A stretch of DNA of 64,000 nucleotides from Cognatundibacterium oligocarboniphilum (GCF_013377855.1 NZ_JABXYJ010000007.1:30014-94013), one strand, 5' to 3'. Numbered from the stretch's first letter, positions 28,546 through 37,635 are shown. Made by a program: numbers and translations. Notes: generated by a model from the sequence alone, not told the origin.

Positions 28546-29145
28546 ATGACTGAATTGATGAATGAACCGATATTTTTCTGGGGCGTTAGCTCGACGCCGC
28601 TAGAAATTTTTTCCTTTGCTTTATCGGTATGCACAGTTGGATTAAATATCCGTCAGATACATTGGGCCTGGCTGTTTTCTATCCTGTCCTCCGCCTTATA
28701 TGGCATCGTTTTTTTTCACTCCAGATTATACGGCGACATGGGTTTGCAGCTGGTATTTATTCTGGTGTCAGTGTGGGGTTGGGTATGCTGGTTACGCGGT
28801 ATCGGAGAAGTTTCTCTGCCTGTATCCCGTTTGACGATGCAGCAATGGGGGGCTTCGGTTGTGGCATGGGCGACTGGATTTGTGCTGCTGGCCTGGTTTC
28901 TGAAAGTGCAGACCGATACCGATGTGCCTCAGATGGATGGTTTTCTGACGGCCGGCAGCTTATTGGGACAGGTTTTATTATCAAGGAAAAAAATAGAAAA
29001 CTGGCTGATCTGGATATTGGTTGATCTGTTGTACGTGGGTTTATATCTGTACAAGAATCTGGTGTTAACTGCGGTTTTATATGCCGTATTTGTGATAATG
29101 GCGATGGCCGGATGGCGCGTATGGAGCGGGGCAGGCAAGGTATGA
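28546..29145 (+). CDS. pnuC: PnuC-family nicotinamide riboside transporter
   Basis: A 199-residue inner membrane protein with about seven helices. PnuC signatures are visible: NIRQIHWAWLFSILSSALYG, the GDMGLQ block and the WVCWLR motif. PnuC carries nicotinamide riboside by facilitated diffusion, trapped by phosphorylation inside. It overlaps the NadR-type kinase gene by four bases (ATGA), and that kinase would supply the trapping reaction. PnuT (thiamine) or PnuX (riboflavin) specificity is less likely with this partner. Confidence 0.9.
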   Translation: MTELMNEPIFFWGVSSTPLEIFSFALSVCTVGLNIRQIHWAWLFSILSSALYGIVFFHSRLYGDMGLQLVFILVSVWGWVCWLRGIGEVSLPVSRLTMQQWGASVVAWATGFVLLAWFLKVQTDTDVPQMDGFLTAGSLLGQVLLSRKKIENWLIWILVDLLYVGLYLYKNLVLTAVLYAVFVIMAMAGWRVWSGAGKV

Positions 29146-29663
29146 ATGTGCAAAAAATCGCGATACTGGGCGCGGAATCATCCGGTAAATCTGCATTGGC
29201 AGAGGCACTGGCGATACGCTACCAGACTGTATGGGTTCCAGAGTATCTGCGGGAATTCGTTGAGCAGCAGCAGAGAGTTCCGCTTGCCAGCGAACAGGCT
29301 GGCATCGCCCGGATACAGTTGGTGCGCGAAGCGGCTGCGCTGCAACAGGCGAATCACTGGCTTTTTTGCGACACCACACCGCTCATGACGGCGATATACA
29401 GCGAACATTATTTTTCTGCGCCGGACTCTGAACTGGTCGCGCTGGCAGCTGCACACAATTATGACTTTACGCTGGTAACTGCTCCCGATTTGCCGTGGGT
29501 ACCCGACGGTTTACAGCGCGAATCTCCTGTCGTCAGGGCAAAAATCCATGAACGCCTGATGGATATTCTGGAGGAGCGTGGCATTCCTCATTTGCTGATT
29601 GCGGGAAATTTGTCGCAACGCGTGGAACAGGTCGAATTTGCCTTATCATTTCTGAGTATGTAA
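29142..29663 (+). CDS. NadR-like ribosylnicotinamide kinase (AAA_28 ATPase)
   Basis: A 173-residue P-loop kinase corresponding to the C-terminal RNK domain of NadR. The Walker A is GAESSGKSALA at about residues 9-19. VPEYLREFVE and FCDTTPLMTAIYSE are family blocks. It should phosphorylate nicotinamide riboside delivered by PnuC. The adenylyltransferase and regulatory domains of full NadR are absent. The start at 29142 overlaps the pnuC stop, so the two are translationally coupled. Confidence 0.88.
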   Translation: MNVQKIAILGAESSGKSALAEALAIRYQTVWVPEYLREFVEQQQRVPLASEQAGIARIQLVREAAALQQANHWLFCDTTPLMTAIYSEHYFSAPDSELVALAAAHNYDFTLVTAPDLPWVPDGLQRESPVVRAKIHERLMDILEERGIPHLLIAGNLSQRVEQVEFALSFLSM

Positions 29664-29697
29664 AAAAAGCCATTGATTTGATATCAATGGCTTTTTT
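29663..29697. terminator. Bidirectional terminator between nadR-like gene and rpoD
   Basis: AAAAAAGCCATTGAT pairs with ATCAATGGCTTTTTT across a 5-base loop. A- and T-runs on the two sides let it serve both the plus-strand kinase gene and rpoD on the minus strand. Confidence 0.95.
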
Positions 29698-29753
29698 CTT
29701 GGCCGTATCTCGCCGGTTTACGGATGCGGTTATTTCCAGGCGATCTTCTTCTG

Positions 29754-32552
29754 TTACTGACTTTCCATCAGGCTTCTCAGATGCTCTGCCTTGCCCGGAT
29801 GACGCAATTTTTTCATGGCTTTGGCTTCGATCTGACGAATTCGTTCGCGTGTCACTTCAAATTGCTTACCAACTTCTTCCAGTGTGAATTCGCTGGCGGT
29901 ATCCAGTCCAAAGCGCATACGCAACACCTTGGCTTCGCGTGGACTCAGCGAATCCAGTGCTTCTTTCAGTTTTGCCTGTACGGATGCCTGCATGGCGGAG
30001 GCCATAGGCGACATGGTGGCATTGTCTTCAATGAAGTCGCCCAATTGGGAATCACCATCATCCCCGATCGGTACATCAAGAGAAACCGGCTCTTTCGCAA
30101 TCTTGAGGATTTCTCTGACTTTGACTTCAGGTAAGCCCATTTTTTCTGCAATAGCTGCCGGCTCTGGTTCCAGTCCGCTTGCTTGCAACAACTGACGTTT
30201 GATGCGGTTCATTTTGTTGATAGTTTCTATCATATGTACCGGCACGCGGATCGTGCGCGCCTGATCGGCAATCGCACGGGCAATGGCCTGGCGTATCCAC
30301 CATGTTGCATAAGTGGAGAATTTATAGCCGCGTCGGTATTCAAACTTATCCACGGCTTTGAGCAGACCAATATTACCTTCCTGGATCAGATCAAGGAATT
30401 GCAGACCGCGATTGACATATTTTTTGGCAATCGAAATCACCAGTCGCAGATTAGCCTCGGTCATTGCGCGTTTGGCTTCGCTGGAACGCTTTTCACCGGC
30501 AATCATTTGCTTGTTAATTTCACGCAGTGCATTCAGTGGCAGTTCAACGTGCTCTTCGAGCCGGATCAGTTTTTGCTGTAATTCCCGGGCGGCATGAATT
30601 TGACGTGACAGAACAGCAGCATAAGGCTGCGAAGACAGAATTTCTTGTTCCAGCCATGCCGGATTGGCAGCATGAATGCGCAACATTTCGATGAAATAAG
30701 CACGGGGCATGCCGCATTTATTCACGAGCAATTCCAGCATCTGTTTTTCTGTCTGACGCAATTCTTTCATCTGTTTGCGCAGTGTATCGCATAATTTTTC
30801 AGCCGCTTTCACGGTAAAACGCATGCCTTGCAATTCACGCGACACGGCCTGTTGTGCGCGCGTATATTCAGCAGATACATAACCATGTTGTTCCCGCGCA
30901 GATTGCATCTGCGCGAAATAGCGGCGAACTAATGTAAATTTCTGGAGCGAAGCAGTTTTCAGTTGCTGCAACTGTTCATCGCTGATTCCGGTGACCTGTT
31001 CCGAGACGGCATCGTCGTCATCTTCAACTTCTTCATGATCGTCGGCATCATTCAACATCAATGCCGACGCATCACTTTCTTCGGGATTCAGCAAACCATC
31101 AATGACGTCATCAATACGGGTTTCGTCTTTTTCTACCTTGTCAGCAATCAGCAGGATTTCTTTGATCGTCACAGGGCAGGCAGAGATCGCCTGAACCATG
31201 TCTTTCAGGCCTTCTTCGATACGCTTTGCAATTTCAATTTCACCGCTACGCGTCAGTAGTTCAACGCCACCCATTTCGCGCATATACATGCGCACAGGAT
31301 CCGTGGTGCGGCCAAAGTCGGAATCAACAGTCGCCAGTGCCGCTGCGGCAACCGACTCTGCCTCATCGTCACTGACGGCGGTATTGGTGGTATCGGTCAA
31401 CAGCATCATGGCTGCATCCGGAGCCTGATCGTAGACAGCAATCCCCATATCATTCAGCGTACTGATCACCTCCTGAATCATCTCAGGATCGGCCACTTCT
31501 TCCGGCAGATGGTCATTGATTTCCGCATGCGTGAGATAGGAACGGTCTTTGCCAAGCCGGATCAGCTTGGTAAGCTGCTTGCGATATTGTTCCAGCTGTG
31601 CTTCGTTATTCACAGTGCCGGGCTTTTTGGTTTTTGCGCGGGCAGCCCGTTTGAGTTCGGCAGACTCTGCCGCATTGAGCGCCTGAATTTCATCATTCTC
31701 AAAAGCATATTCGCTTGCTTTGCGTCCGCGTTTTGCCGGTTCTTTTATTTCTGGCAAAACATAGCCGGACGTGTCAATCACGCTGCTTGGAGGCGAAGAT
31801 TTCAACGTAGTTGTTTCGGCGATGCGGGTTGGCGTGCTTGCCGTGATTTGTGCTGATCTGGCAGTCTGAGGTGGAACCTGGGCAGATACCTGAACCTGTG
31901 ATGGCACTGAGGAGATCGCCTGGGGGGCAACCGGTTTTGGTATTACGACCGGTGTCGGGACAATTGTCTTGACTGTCACGGAACGGACTTCACGTTTTGC
32001 GACAGAGACGGAATTGTTTTCCTGGTCAGACAACAGCAATTTCTTGGCAACTTTCGGGGTAGTTTTCCTGATGACGGCGGCCCGTGGTTTGGCAATATCT
32101 GCGCCGGTCAGAGTCAGTAACTCCGCTTTTAAATCGGCACGGATATCTGTCTTTTCTGTCTTAATAGTTTCTTCGACAGCAGTGGCGATATTGTCCGAAT
32201 CGCTGTCCGGTTTGTCTGTGCTGTTGCAGTTTTCCGGTTGTACCGCTAATTCGGCTGGAGGCGAGACTGTTTCATCTGCAGTCATGTTGCTGATGGCTTC
32301 TATTTCTTCCGCAGTGAACGCTTTGACTGGGGTAACAATCGCTTCTGCCATCACAGGCTGAAGACGGGAGCGACGTCGGGTGACGACCGTAACCGGGGAT
32401 GCTGCGCTGGTATTTGCCTGCGTGACATGTTCATTTTCCTGAACCTGTGCGGATGCAGGCAGTGCCGGGCGGCTGGCTGGTTTTTTGCCTAAGGTCAGTG
32501 TGGAGCCTGTCTTGGGAATAGAAATAGTTGAATCAGTTAAGCTGTTTTTCAT
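29754..32552 (-). CDS. rpoD: RNA polymerase primary sigma factor RpoD with long N-terminal extension
   Basis: The housekeeping sigma-70 factor, here 932 residues from ATG 32552. Region 1.1 begins at about residue 317 ([20 protein letters not shown]). Region 1.2 has [11 protein letters not shown], followed by the acidic non-conserved region. Region 2 has [20 protein letters not shown] and the -10-recognition segment [13 protein letters not shown]. Region 4 ends in [19 protein letters not shown]. The first 316 residues are low-complexity, rich in Ala, Val, Thr, Pro and Lys, and look disordered. This is longer than in enterobacteria, though extensions occur in Burkholderiales. The frame stays open another 56 codons upstream, but that overlaps the small RNA locus and is unlikely to be coding. 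Confidence 0.96.
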   Translation of the reverse strand: MKNSLTDSTISIPKTGSTLTLGKKPASRPALPASAQVQENEHVTQANTSAASPVTVVTRRRSRLQPVMAEAIVTPVKAFTAEEIEAISNMTADETVSPPAELAVQPENCNSTDKPDSDSDNIATAVEETIKTEKTDIRADLKAELLTLTGADIAKPRAAVIRKTTPKVAKKLLLSDQENNSVSVAKREVRSVTVKTIVPTPVVIPKPVAPQAISSVPSQVQVSAQVPPQTARSAQITASTPTRIAETTTLKSSPPSSVIDTSGYVLPEIKEPAKRGRKASEYAFENDEIQALNAAESAELKRAARAKTKKPGTVNNEAQLEQYRKQLTKLIRLGKDRSYLTHAEINDHLPEEVADPEMIQEVISTLNDMGIAVYDQAPDAAMMLLTDTTNTAVSDDEAESVAAAALATVDSDFGRTTDPVRMYMREMGGVELLTRSGEIEIAKRIEEGLKDMVQAISACPVTIKEILLIADKVEKDETRIDDVIDGLLNPEESDASALMLNDADDHEEVEDDDDAVSEQVTGISDEQLQQLKTASLQKFTLVRRYFAQMQSAREQHGYVSAEYTRAQQAVSRELQGMRFTVKAAEKLCDTLRKQMKELRQTEKQMLELLVNKCGMPRAYFIEMLRIHAANPAWLEQEILSSQPYAAVLSRQIHAARELQQKLIRLEEHVELPLNALREINKQMIAGEKRSSEAKRAMTEANLRLVISIAKKYVNRGLQFLDLIQEGNIGLLKAVDKFEYRRGYKFSTYATWWIRQAIARAIADQARTIRVPVHMIETINKMNRIKRQLLQASGLEPEPAAIAEKMGLPEVKVREILKIAKEPVSLDVPIGDDGDSQLGDFIEDNATMSPMASAMQASVQAKLKEALDSLSPREAKVLRMRFGLDTASEFTLEEVGKQFEVTRERIRQIEAKAMKKLRHPGKAEHLRSLMESQ

Positions 32553-32657
32553 GTAGCAAAATCGAGTACGACAACAAAAGCTTGTCAGAGTGTATGGTGA
32601 TGGCAATAGCAACAGGCTGTTGACAATCAAACGTTTCAGATCAACGACCGGTACGGA

Positions 32658-32742
32658 CGAAAAAGCCCGCTGATGAAAGCGGGCTGCGCTGGTAAAAGCG
32701 ATTCGGTTACCTCGCACCACGACTTATCTGAAGAGACGCGAG
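32658..32742 (-). ncRNA. Candidate small RNA or attenuated leader of rpoD
   Basis: A strong sigma-70-like promoter on the minus strand is followed about 85 bases later by an intrinsic terminator, with no good reading frame between. The predicted RNA can form three stems: CCTCGC with GCGAGG, GGTAA with TTACC, and the terminator hairpin. It may be an independent sRNA, or a 5' leader controlling rpoD by premature termination. I do not recognise it as 6S, tmRNA, 4.5S or RNase P RNA. Confidence 0.6.
32660..32685 (-). terminator. Minus-strand intrinsic terminator upstream of rpoD
   Basis: Read on the minus strand, AGCCCGC (32685-32679) and GCGGGCT (32670-32664) pair around an 8-base loop, followed by a run of Ts to 32660. 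It ends a transcript about 110 bases before the rpoD start codon. Confidence 0.85.
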
Positions 32743-32748
32743 GGCAGA

Positions 32749-32777
32749 ATTATCCTCGGGTTGACACTTCTTGACAA
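32749..32777 (-). promoter_or_regulatory. Sigma-70 promoter for the rpoD-upstream RNA
   Basis: On the minus strand, TTGTCA (32777-32772) and GATAAT (32754-32749) are separated by 17 bases. Each hexamer differs from consensus at one position. The predicted start of transcription is near 32742. Confidence 0.75.
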
Positions 32778-33170
32778 GTTTTGTATTCGTTTCCTGAAAA
32801 TTTAATGAGGCGTTATTGTAGCGATTTATCGCGTACGACATGGCGCTGCGGTATCCCGTTACGATCTGCAGATAGATCACCGTTATTTTTTATTTATGCA
32901 ATCAAAAATTTAAGTCAAAACAGTATGTTGTTTTAAAATTATTTATATCTTTATTGAGATTTTGTGATGAGAGTGGATCTACTGAAATACGTGCTATCGC
33001 TCAGAGTCATTCAAGTCAGGGCGCGTACCTGCCGGACAGCTGCAGCCGAACGATGAATCCGGCTAAATGATGAGCATAGGCATGGTTGCAGATAAAGCCT
33101 ATCATGTAGGTAGGCGTATGCAGACATATTCACTGAGTCGGGGCAATTGGACATAACCGGGAAGACGGTC

Positions 33171-34073
33171 ATGAAAACAAATAAGTTACCCATGATTTTT
33201 CTGACAGCCTGGACTCTGTGCTCCTGTTCGGTTTTTTCGGATAGGAAACATCAGTCAGACGGTTTTTATACAGGAGCAGCGATTCAGGAAATCAGCGTTG
33301 AGCGCACGCAGGATGGCCGTCAGTTTGTTACCAGCCTGTCGCCGCAATTTGTGATGGAGCGTTTTGAAACACGGAATGCGGGACGCACCATCATTTATGT
33401 CGCTCTGACCGATGGAGATACTGGCGGCCTGATATTCATCGATAATCATTTATGGGCAACGGTATCTAGACAGGATGCGCTGGCTTTTTACAGCTGTCGT
33501 GGTTATGTCACGGCTGTTCAGCAGCACTGGGCTAAAGAGGCGGCACGGTGGGTGGACACCTTGTTGGCAGCATCGCAGGAAACGCATAGCATCACCCTGC
33601 ACCTGACAGGCAAATCCAGTTTGCGTAGTATTGTCGAAGTGGTCAATGACCCATCTTTATCACAGGTTAGTTCCCTGATTGATCTGGGTAGCAATCCGCT
33701 CGGTATCTTCAGAAAGCTCAGTTCTGCCCGGGATACGCTGGTCGAGCACGATTATTATCAAAAAACTTTGCAGCGGTTGATCGGCGTTACTACCGGCATG
33801 GAAGAAAAAAAAGTCGCGGAAATCATCAAACCTGAGGATGTTTCCTTTGTGAATGGCGGACTGATCATGGCCTATCCCCGTTTTTCACTGGAGTATTTCG
33901 TCAGTAACGGCATTGTGAAGGTGGTGCAGCAGCCATCGTTTCATCAGCTGTCGCGTAGTCAGGCAGCATTGTTCTATCTGCCTGGGACAAAATGGGATCA
34001 ATGCACTTTACAGGGCTGGCGCAATGCAGTACCAGCCCAGACATTTGATGTGCTGCCACATACAGCGCCATAA
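33171..34073 (+). CDS. Hypothetical lipoprotein
   Basis: A 300-residue exported protein. The start at 33171 gives a signal peptide with a lipobox-like TLCSC. The body is globular, with alternating strands (RTIIYVALTDGDTGGLIFIDNH) and a single further cysteine in FYSCRGYV. I do not recognise the domain. It stands alone, with the next gene convergent. It may be an outer-membrane or periplasmic lipoprotein of unknown role. Confidence 0.7.
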   Translation: MKTNKLPMIFLTAWTLCSCSVFSDRKHQSDGFYTGAAIQEISVERTQDGRQFVTSLSPQFVMERFETRNAGRTIIYVALTDGDTGGLIFIDNHLWATVSRQDALAFYSCRGYVTAVQQHWAKEAARWVDTLLAASQETHSITLHLTGKSSLRSIVEVVNDPSLSQVSSLIDLGSNPLGIFRKLSSARDTLVEHDYYQKTLQRLIGVTTGMEEKKVAEIIKPEDVSFVNGGLIMAYPRFSLEYFVSNGIVKVVQQPSFHQLSRSQAALFYLPGTKWDQCTLQGWRNAVPAQTFDVLPHTAP

Positions 34074-34099
34074 TCCTGTCATCAGGAAAGCAGCCGGTA

Positions 34100-35143
34100 T
34101 TAAGGCTGTATGCGCCAGTTCAGTGGTTTATTGGCGGTATCGGTCACCGTGGTCATTTCTTTAAAAACACGCGCTTGCAGCGCATCAGGCAAACGGACAA
34201 AATCGACGCTGTTGACGAAGCGATCACCATTCATGAATGCCCAGGTAAAGAACTTCAGGGTGGCGCTGGTTTTTTCCGGCTGCGATGTCATTTGCGGCAG
34301 GATAATGAACGTGCCCATGGTAATCGGCCAGGATTTTGCACCAGCCTTATCAGTCAGCATTTCCTCAAAATTACCCTGATTTTTCCAACTGCTGTTTGCC
34401 AGTGCTGTCGAAAATCCTTCTGCTGACGGCATCAGGAATTTCCCATCCCGGTTCTGCAGTTGAACAGCATCCAGCTTATCTTGCACCACATAGTTATAGT
34501 CAATATAGCTGATGGAATAAGGTGTTTTTTTGACTGTCGCAGAAATTGTGCTGCTGCCTTTGACCTGATTGAGTTTCTGATTCCAGTTGATCGTGAAATT
34601 TTTTCCGAAAGCGGTTTGCCATGCTTTATCTACCTTGCTGAGGTAATCGGTAAAGTTATACGTCGTCCCCGAACCATCCTGGCGGACAATGACTTCGATG
34701 GGTTTCGACGGTAAGCGGAGATTGGGATTCAATGCCTGAATTTCTGCGGCATTCCATTGTGTGATCCGCGAGGAAAAAATACCTGCCAGCAGTTCACCGT
34801 TCATGTGCAATTCACCGGACTTGATACCTGGCAGATTGGTGATGATCACCACGCCTGAAATAGCGGAGGGAAATTGGATCAGTTTCGATTTTTTTAACTC
34901 TGCTTGTGGCAGTGCGACGTCGCTGGCACCAAAGTCAATGCTGGCTTCTTTAATCTTTTTAATACCGGCCGATGAGCCCACAGCCTGATAATCGATTTTA
35001 TCGCTGGTGGATTTGGCGTAAGCTTCCGCCCATTTTTGATATAAGGGCGCGGCGGCAGAGGAGCCGGCACCTTTGATCTCAGTTGCCTGCGAAGCGATGG
35101 AAAATAAAAGTAGCGATGATGTAATGTAATGAAGGTATTTCAT
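34100..35143 (-). CDS. Second PstS-family phosphate-binding protein (orphan paralogue)
   Basis: A 347-residue periplasmic binding protein of the PstS family. The signal peptide ends IASQATEI. Phosphate-binding blocks are GAGSSAAAPLYQKW, GSSAGIKKIK, DFGASD and RQDGSGTTYNF. It is clearly related to, but well diverged from, PstS at 40530. It stands alone without a permease. No Pho-box repeat is visible before it. It might supply the Pst permease under other conditions, or bind another oxyanion. Confidence 0.9.
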   Translation of the reverse strand: MKYLHYITSSLLLFSIASQATEIKGAGSSAAAPLYQKWAEAYAKSTSDKIDYQAVGSSAGIKKIKEASIDFGASDVALPQAELKKSKLIQFPSAISGVVIITNLPGIKSGELHMNGELLAGIFSSRITQWNAAEIQALNPNLRLPSKPIEVIVRQDGSGTTYNFTDYLSKVDKAWQTAFGKNFTINWNQKLNQVKGSSTISATVKKTPYSISYIDYNYVVQDKLDAVQLQNRDGKFLMPSAEGFSTALANSSWKNQGNFEEMLTDKAGAKSWPITMGTFIILPQMTSQPEKTSATLKFFTWAFMNGDRFVNSVDFVRLPDALQARVFKEMTTVTDTANKPLNWRIQP

Positions 35144-35325
35144 GATGATTTAGGCAATATTCGATGCAGTTGGCGGAAAAATAGGCGTGATTATCTCACG
35201 ATGTCTATAAGGATTGCTTGGCGGGAAGTATTCGTAATGCCGTTGTCATCTGATCACGTTACTGTTTACGTCAATTGCTGAAGCGTATATGGTTTATATT
35301 GTTTTCATTTTTATTGGAGATTGAC

Positions 35326-35754
35326 ATGGCGACCACTGCGGTTAAAAAAGAGACGGTAACGACCAGAAGCCCTGCTGCGAAAAAGCCGGTCGCTAAAAAA
35401 GCGGCCCCAGTTACTGCGGCAAAAAAAGCGGCACCGGTGCGCACTGCTGCAAGAGTAGGTAAAACGGAGGCTGTCGTACGTACAAAAGCGACTCCGGCAA
35501 AACCGGAGGTGGTTGCCGACATTAAGATCCGTAAACCCAAACTGGTGCGTGACAGCTTTACGATGCCGGAAGCAGAGTATGCCGTTCTCGGGCAGGTGAA
35601 GAAAGCCTGCCTGAAAGCCGGTATTGAAGTCAAAAAAAGCCAGCTACTAAGATTGGGCCTGGTTTTGCTGAATAAAACAGATGTTCCTGCTTTAAAGAAA
35701 CTAATTGCCGAGCTGGCACCTCTGAAGGCCGGCCGCCCTAAGAAAGAAAAGTAA
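35326..35754 (+). CDS. Histone H1-like Lys/Ala/Pro-rich protein
   Basis: A 142-residue basic protein. Residues 1-70 consist of degenerate AAKKPVAKKAAP-type repeats, like bacterial histone H1-like (Hc1/KAP) tails that bind DNA nonspecifically. Residues 75-130 form a compact helical domain (RDSFTMPEAEYAVLGQVKKACLKA), possibly DNA-binding or dimerising. It would act in nucleoid compaction or gene regulation. The ribosome-binding site GGAGA precedes ATG 35326. The gene is divergent from the orphan pstS. Confidence 0.8.
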   Translation: MATTAVKKETVTTRSPAAKKPVAKKAAPVTAAKKAAPVRTAARVGKTEAVVRTKATPAKPEVVADIKIRKPKLVRDSFTMPEAEYAVLGQVKKACLKAGIEVKKSQLLRLGLVLLNKTDVPALKKLIAELAPLKAGRPKKEK

Positions 35755-35829
35755 TCCGGTAACGGAAGGGCAGGAAAACCCACTTCACTCTCTATTCGTT
35801 GCAGAGAAAGGGTTTTGTTGTATTTTTGT

Positions 35830-35862
35830 CTGTCACAAAACCGACATACAACTGTCATCTTG
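35830..35862 (+). promoter_or_regulatory. Pho box (three 11-bp PhoB repeats) before olsB-plcP
   Basis: CTGTCACAAAA (35830-35840), CCGACATACAA (35841-35851) and CTGTCATCTTG (35852-35862) are consecutive 11-bp units close to the PhoB consensus CTGTCAT plus an AT-rich tetrad. A -10-like TATTCT at 35881-35886 lies at the expected distance. This makes the downstream operon a strong Pho regulon candidate. Confidence 0.88.
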
Positions 35863-35931
35863 CTGAAGTAATCGTCCTCTATTCTTCGCCTGTCGAATTA
35901 ACGACATCCAGCGATTACAAGAGGACGATGA

Positions 35932-36693
35932 ATGCGATTACTCACGATACCAGCAGATGCGAATCCCAGTTTTTCCAAGCTGAGCCTGAGTCTGGCAACC
36001 ACCCCGGAAGAAGTGACTGAAGTTCAGCGCCTGCGTTACAAAGTGTTCATTGAGAGCATGGGACTTTCTGCGCTGTCGAATCCGGAAGGTCTGGATAAGG
36101 ACGACTTCGACGCATACTGCGATCACCTGATTGTTCGTGACAGCAAGACATTGAAGGTAGTCGGCACCTACCGTATTCTCGGCCCGAATGCGGCGCGCGA
36201 GATTGGACGTTATTACTCTGAAACAGAATTTGATTTATCCCGCCTGCAACATATCCGTGGCAGCATTGCGGAAGCCGGGCGCGCCTGCATTCACCCGGAC
36301 TATCGCAGCGGCGCTGTGATCATGATGTTATGGGCTGGTCTGGCGGCTTATATGCGTCGTGAGCGCTGCTCGCACCTGATCGGCTGCGCCAGTATCAGCC
36401 TGACTGACGGCGGGCAAAACGCTGCAGCGATTTACCGCAGCCTGACAGAGCGCGATTTCTGCCCGCTGGAATATCGTGTGACACCGCACGTACCATTTCC
36501 TTTGGATGAAATTGACACCAGTAATGTAGAAGTCAGAATCCCTCCGCTGCTGAAAGGCTATCTGCGCGCCGGCGCCTGGGTTTGTGGCGATCCTGCGTGG
36601 GATCCTGATTTCCACAGCGCTGATTTGTTTGTCATGCTGCCTCTCGCCAATCTGGACGGGCGCTATGCTCGCCATTACGGCACAGGGGAATAA
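35932..36693 (+). CDS. olsB: OlsB-like GNAT acyltransferase (ornithine lipid synthesis)
   Basis: A 253-residue GNAT-fold N-acyltransferase of the hemolysin-like/OlsB family. Family features are EVQRLRYKVFIESMG, DFDAYCDHLIVRD, VGTYRILGPNAARE, YSETEFDL and EAGRACIHPDYRSGAVIMMLW. OlsB transfers a 3-hydroxyacyl chain from acyl carrier protein to ornithine, forming the lyso-ornithine lipid precursor. No olsA gene is in the window. The start at 35932 has the ribosome-binding site AAGAGGA. The Pho box and the PlcP-like neighbour support a phosphate-starvation role. Another long-chain N-acyl amino acid synthase is the alternative. Confidence 0.82.
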   Translation: MRLLTIPADANPSFSKLSLSLATTPEEVTEVQRLRYKVFIESMGLSALSNPEGLDKDDFDAYCDHLIVRDSKTLKVVGTYRILGPNAAREIGRYYSETEFDLSRLQHIRGSIAEAGRACIHPDYRSGAVIMMLWAGLAAYMRRERCSHLIGCASISLTDGGQNAAAIYRSLTERDFCPLEYRVTPHVPFPLDEIDTSNVEVRIPPLLKGYLRAGAWVCGDPAWDPDFHSADLFVMLPLANLDGRYARHYGTGE

Positions 36694-36696
36694 ACC

Positions 36697-37566
36697 GTGA
36701 AAGCCGCTGATCAGTTCCTGAGCAAGAAGTTATATAAAACCGGAAAAAAGGAAGTAACCCGCTTCCGGACAATCTGGATTTCTGATTTGCATCTGGGAAC
36801 CAGCGGCTGCCAAGCGACCAAGTTGCTTGAATTTTTAAAAGCGACGGAATCTGAAACTCTGTATCTGGTCGGAGATATTATCGATGGCTGGCAATTAAAG
36901 CGGCGCTGGTACTGGGATCAGACGCATAACAATGTGGTGCAGACTGTTCTGAAAAAAGCCAAGAAGGGAACCAATGTCATTTTTGTTCCCGGTAATCATG
37001 ATGAGTCGATACGACAGTTCATTGACCTCGATTTTGGCGGTATCAAAGTCCGTGACGAACTGGTGCACACTACTGCGGATGGTAAGCGTATGCTGGTGCT
37101 GCATGGTGACCGGTTTGATGGTGTGATTGCCTGTGCCAAATGGCTGGCATATGTCGGCGACAGTCTATATACGGTAATTCTGAAATTTAATCAGATATTC
37201 AATCAGTGGCGAGCACGTGCTGGCTTGCCTTACTGGTCTTTGTCTCAGTACCTCAAACTGAAAGTTAAAAATGCGGTGAGTTATATTACCCAATTTGAAG
37301 ACGCCCTGGCAGAAGAAGCGCGTCGCAAAGGGGTGGATGGCATTATTTGCGGTCACATCCATAAGCCTGAAATTCGTGAGATTGACGGCGTTTTGTATTG
37401 TAATGATGGCGACTGGGTTGAAAGTCTGTCGGCGTTGGTTGAGGATGCGCAAGGCCAGCTGCGACTGATTACCTGGCATGACGTGGTACCGCATGCAAAC
37501 CGCATGGAAGTACCGGATCCCGATCAGGAAATCGAGCATGAACTCGATGCGGAAGTGGTGATATGA
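36697..37566 (+). CDS. plcP: Metallophosphoesterase, probable PlcP-type phospholipase C (LpxH-like)
   Basis: A 289-residue calcineurin-like phosphoesterase. The metal ligands read in order SDLHLG, GDIIDGW, PGNHD, LHGDRFDG and CGHIHKPE. Automatic annotation would call it UDP-2,3-diacylglucosamine diphosphatase, but the PlcP phospholipases of rhizobia and marine bacteria belong to the same family and are PhoB-controlled. It starts at GTG 36697, three bases after the olsB stop, in the same Pho-box operon. The combined context favours degradation of phospholipid to diacylglycerol and phosphate-bearing headgroup under phosphate limitation. LpxH-like activity in lipid A synthesis is the alternative. 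Confidence 0.75.
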   Translation: MKAADQFLSKKLYKTGKKEVTRFRTIWISDLHLGTSGCQATKLLEFLKATESETLYLVGDIIDGWQLKRRWYWDQTHNNVVQTVLKKAKKGTNVIFVPGNHDESIRQFIDLDFGGIKVRDELVHTTADGKRMLVLHGDRFDGVIACAKWLAYVGDSLYTVILKFNQIFNQWRARAGLPYWSLSQYLKLKVKNAVSYITQFEDALAEEARRKGVDGIICGHIHKPEIREIDGVLYCNDGDWVESLSALVEDAQGQLRLITWHDVVPHANRMEVPDPDQEIEHELDAEVVI

Positions 37567-37635
37567 TCAGGGAGTCACCTGTAACGTAGCCTTGGCTGTT
37601 TAGCTCAAAATATTTTTTCTTTATCAGTCAACGTC

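Larger units (their letters stand above)
32553..33170. other. 618-base intergenic region between rpoD and a lipoprotein gene
   Basis: The left part (32660-32777) holds the small RNA/leader and promoter described separately. The rest, 32780-33120, is AT-rich near 32880-32960. I see no coding frame, tRNA or clear operator there. Confidence 0.5.

Noticed and set aside
32553..32720. 56-codon N-terminal extension of rpoD
   Set aside because: It overlaps the terminator hairpin of the upstream RNA and lacks a ribosome-binding site; ATG 32552 is a better start.
32761..32789. Plus-strand promoter TTGACA-17-TATTCG upstream of the lipoprotein gene
   Set aside because: The -10 is poor and lies almost 400 bases from the gene; the minus-strand promoter at the same place is much better.
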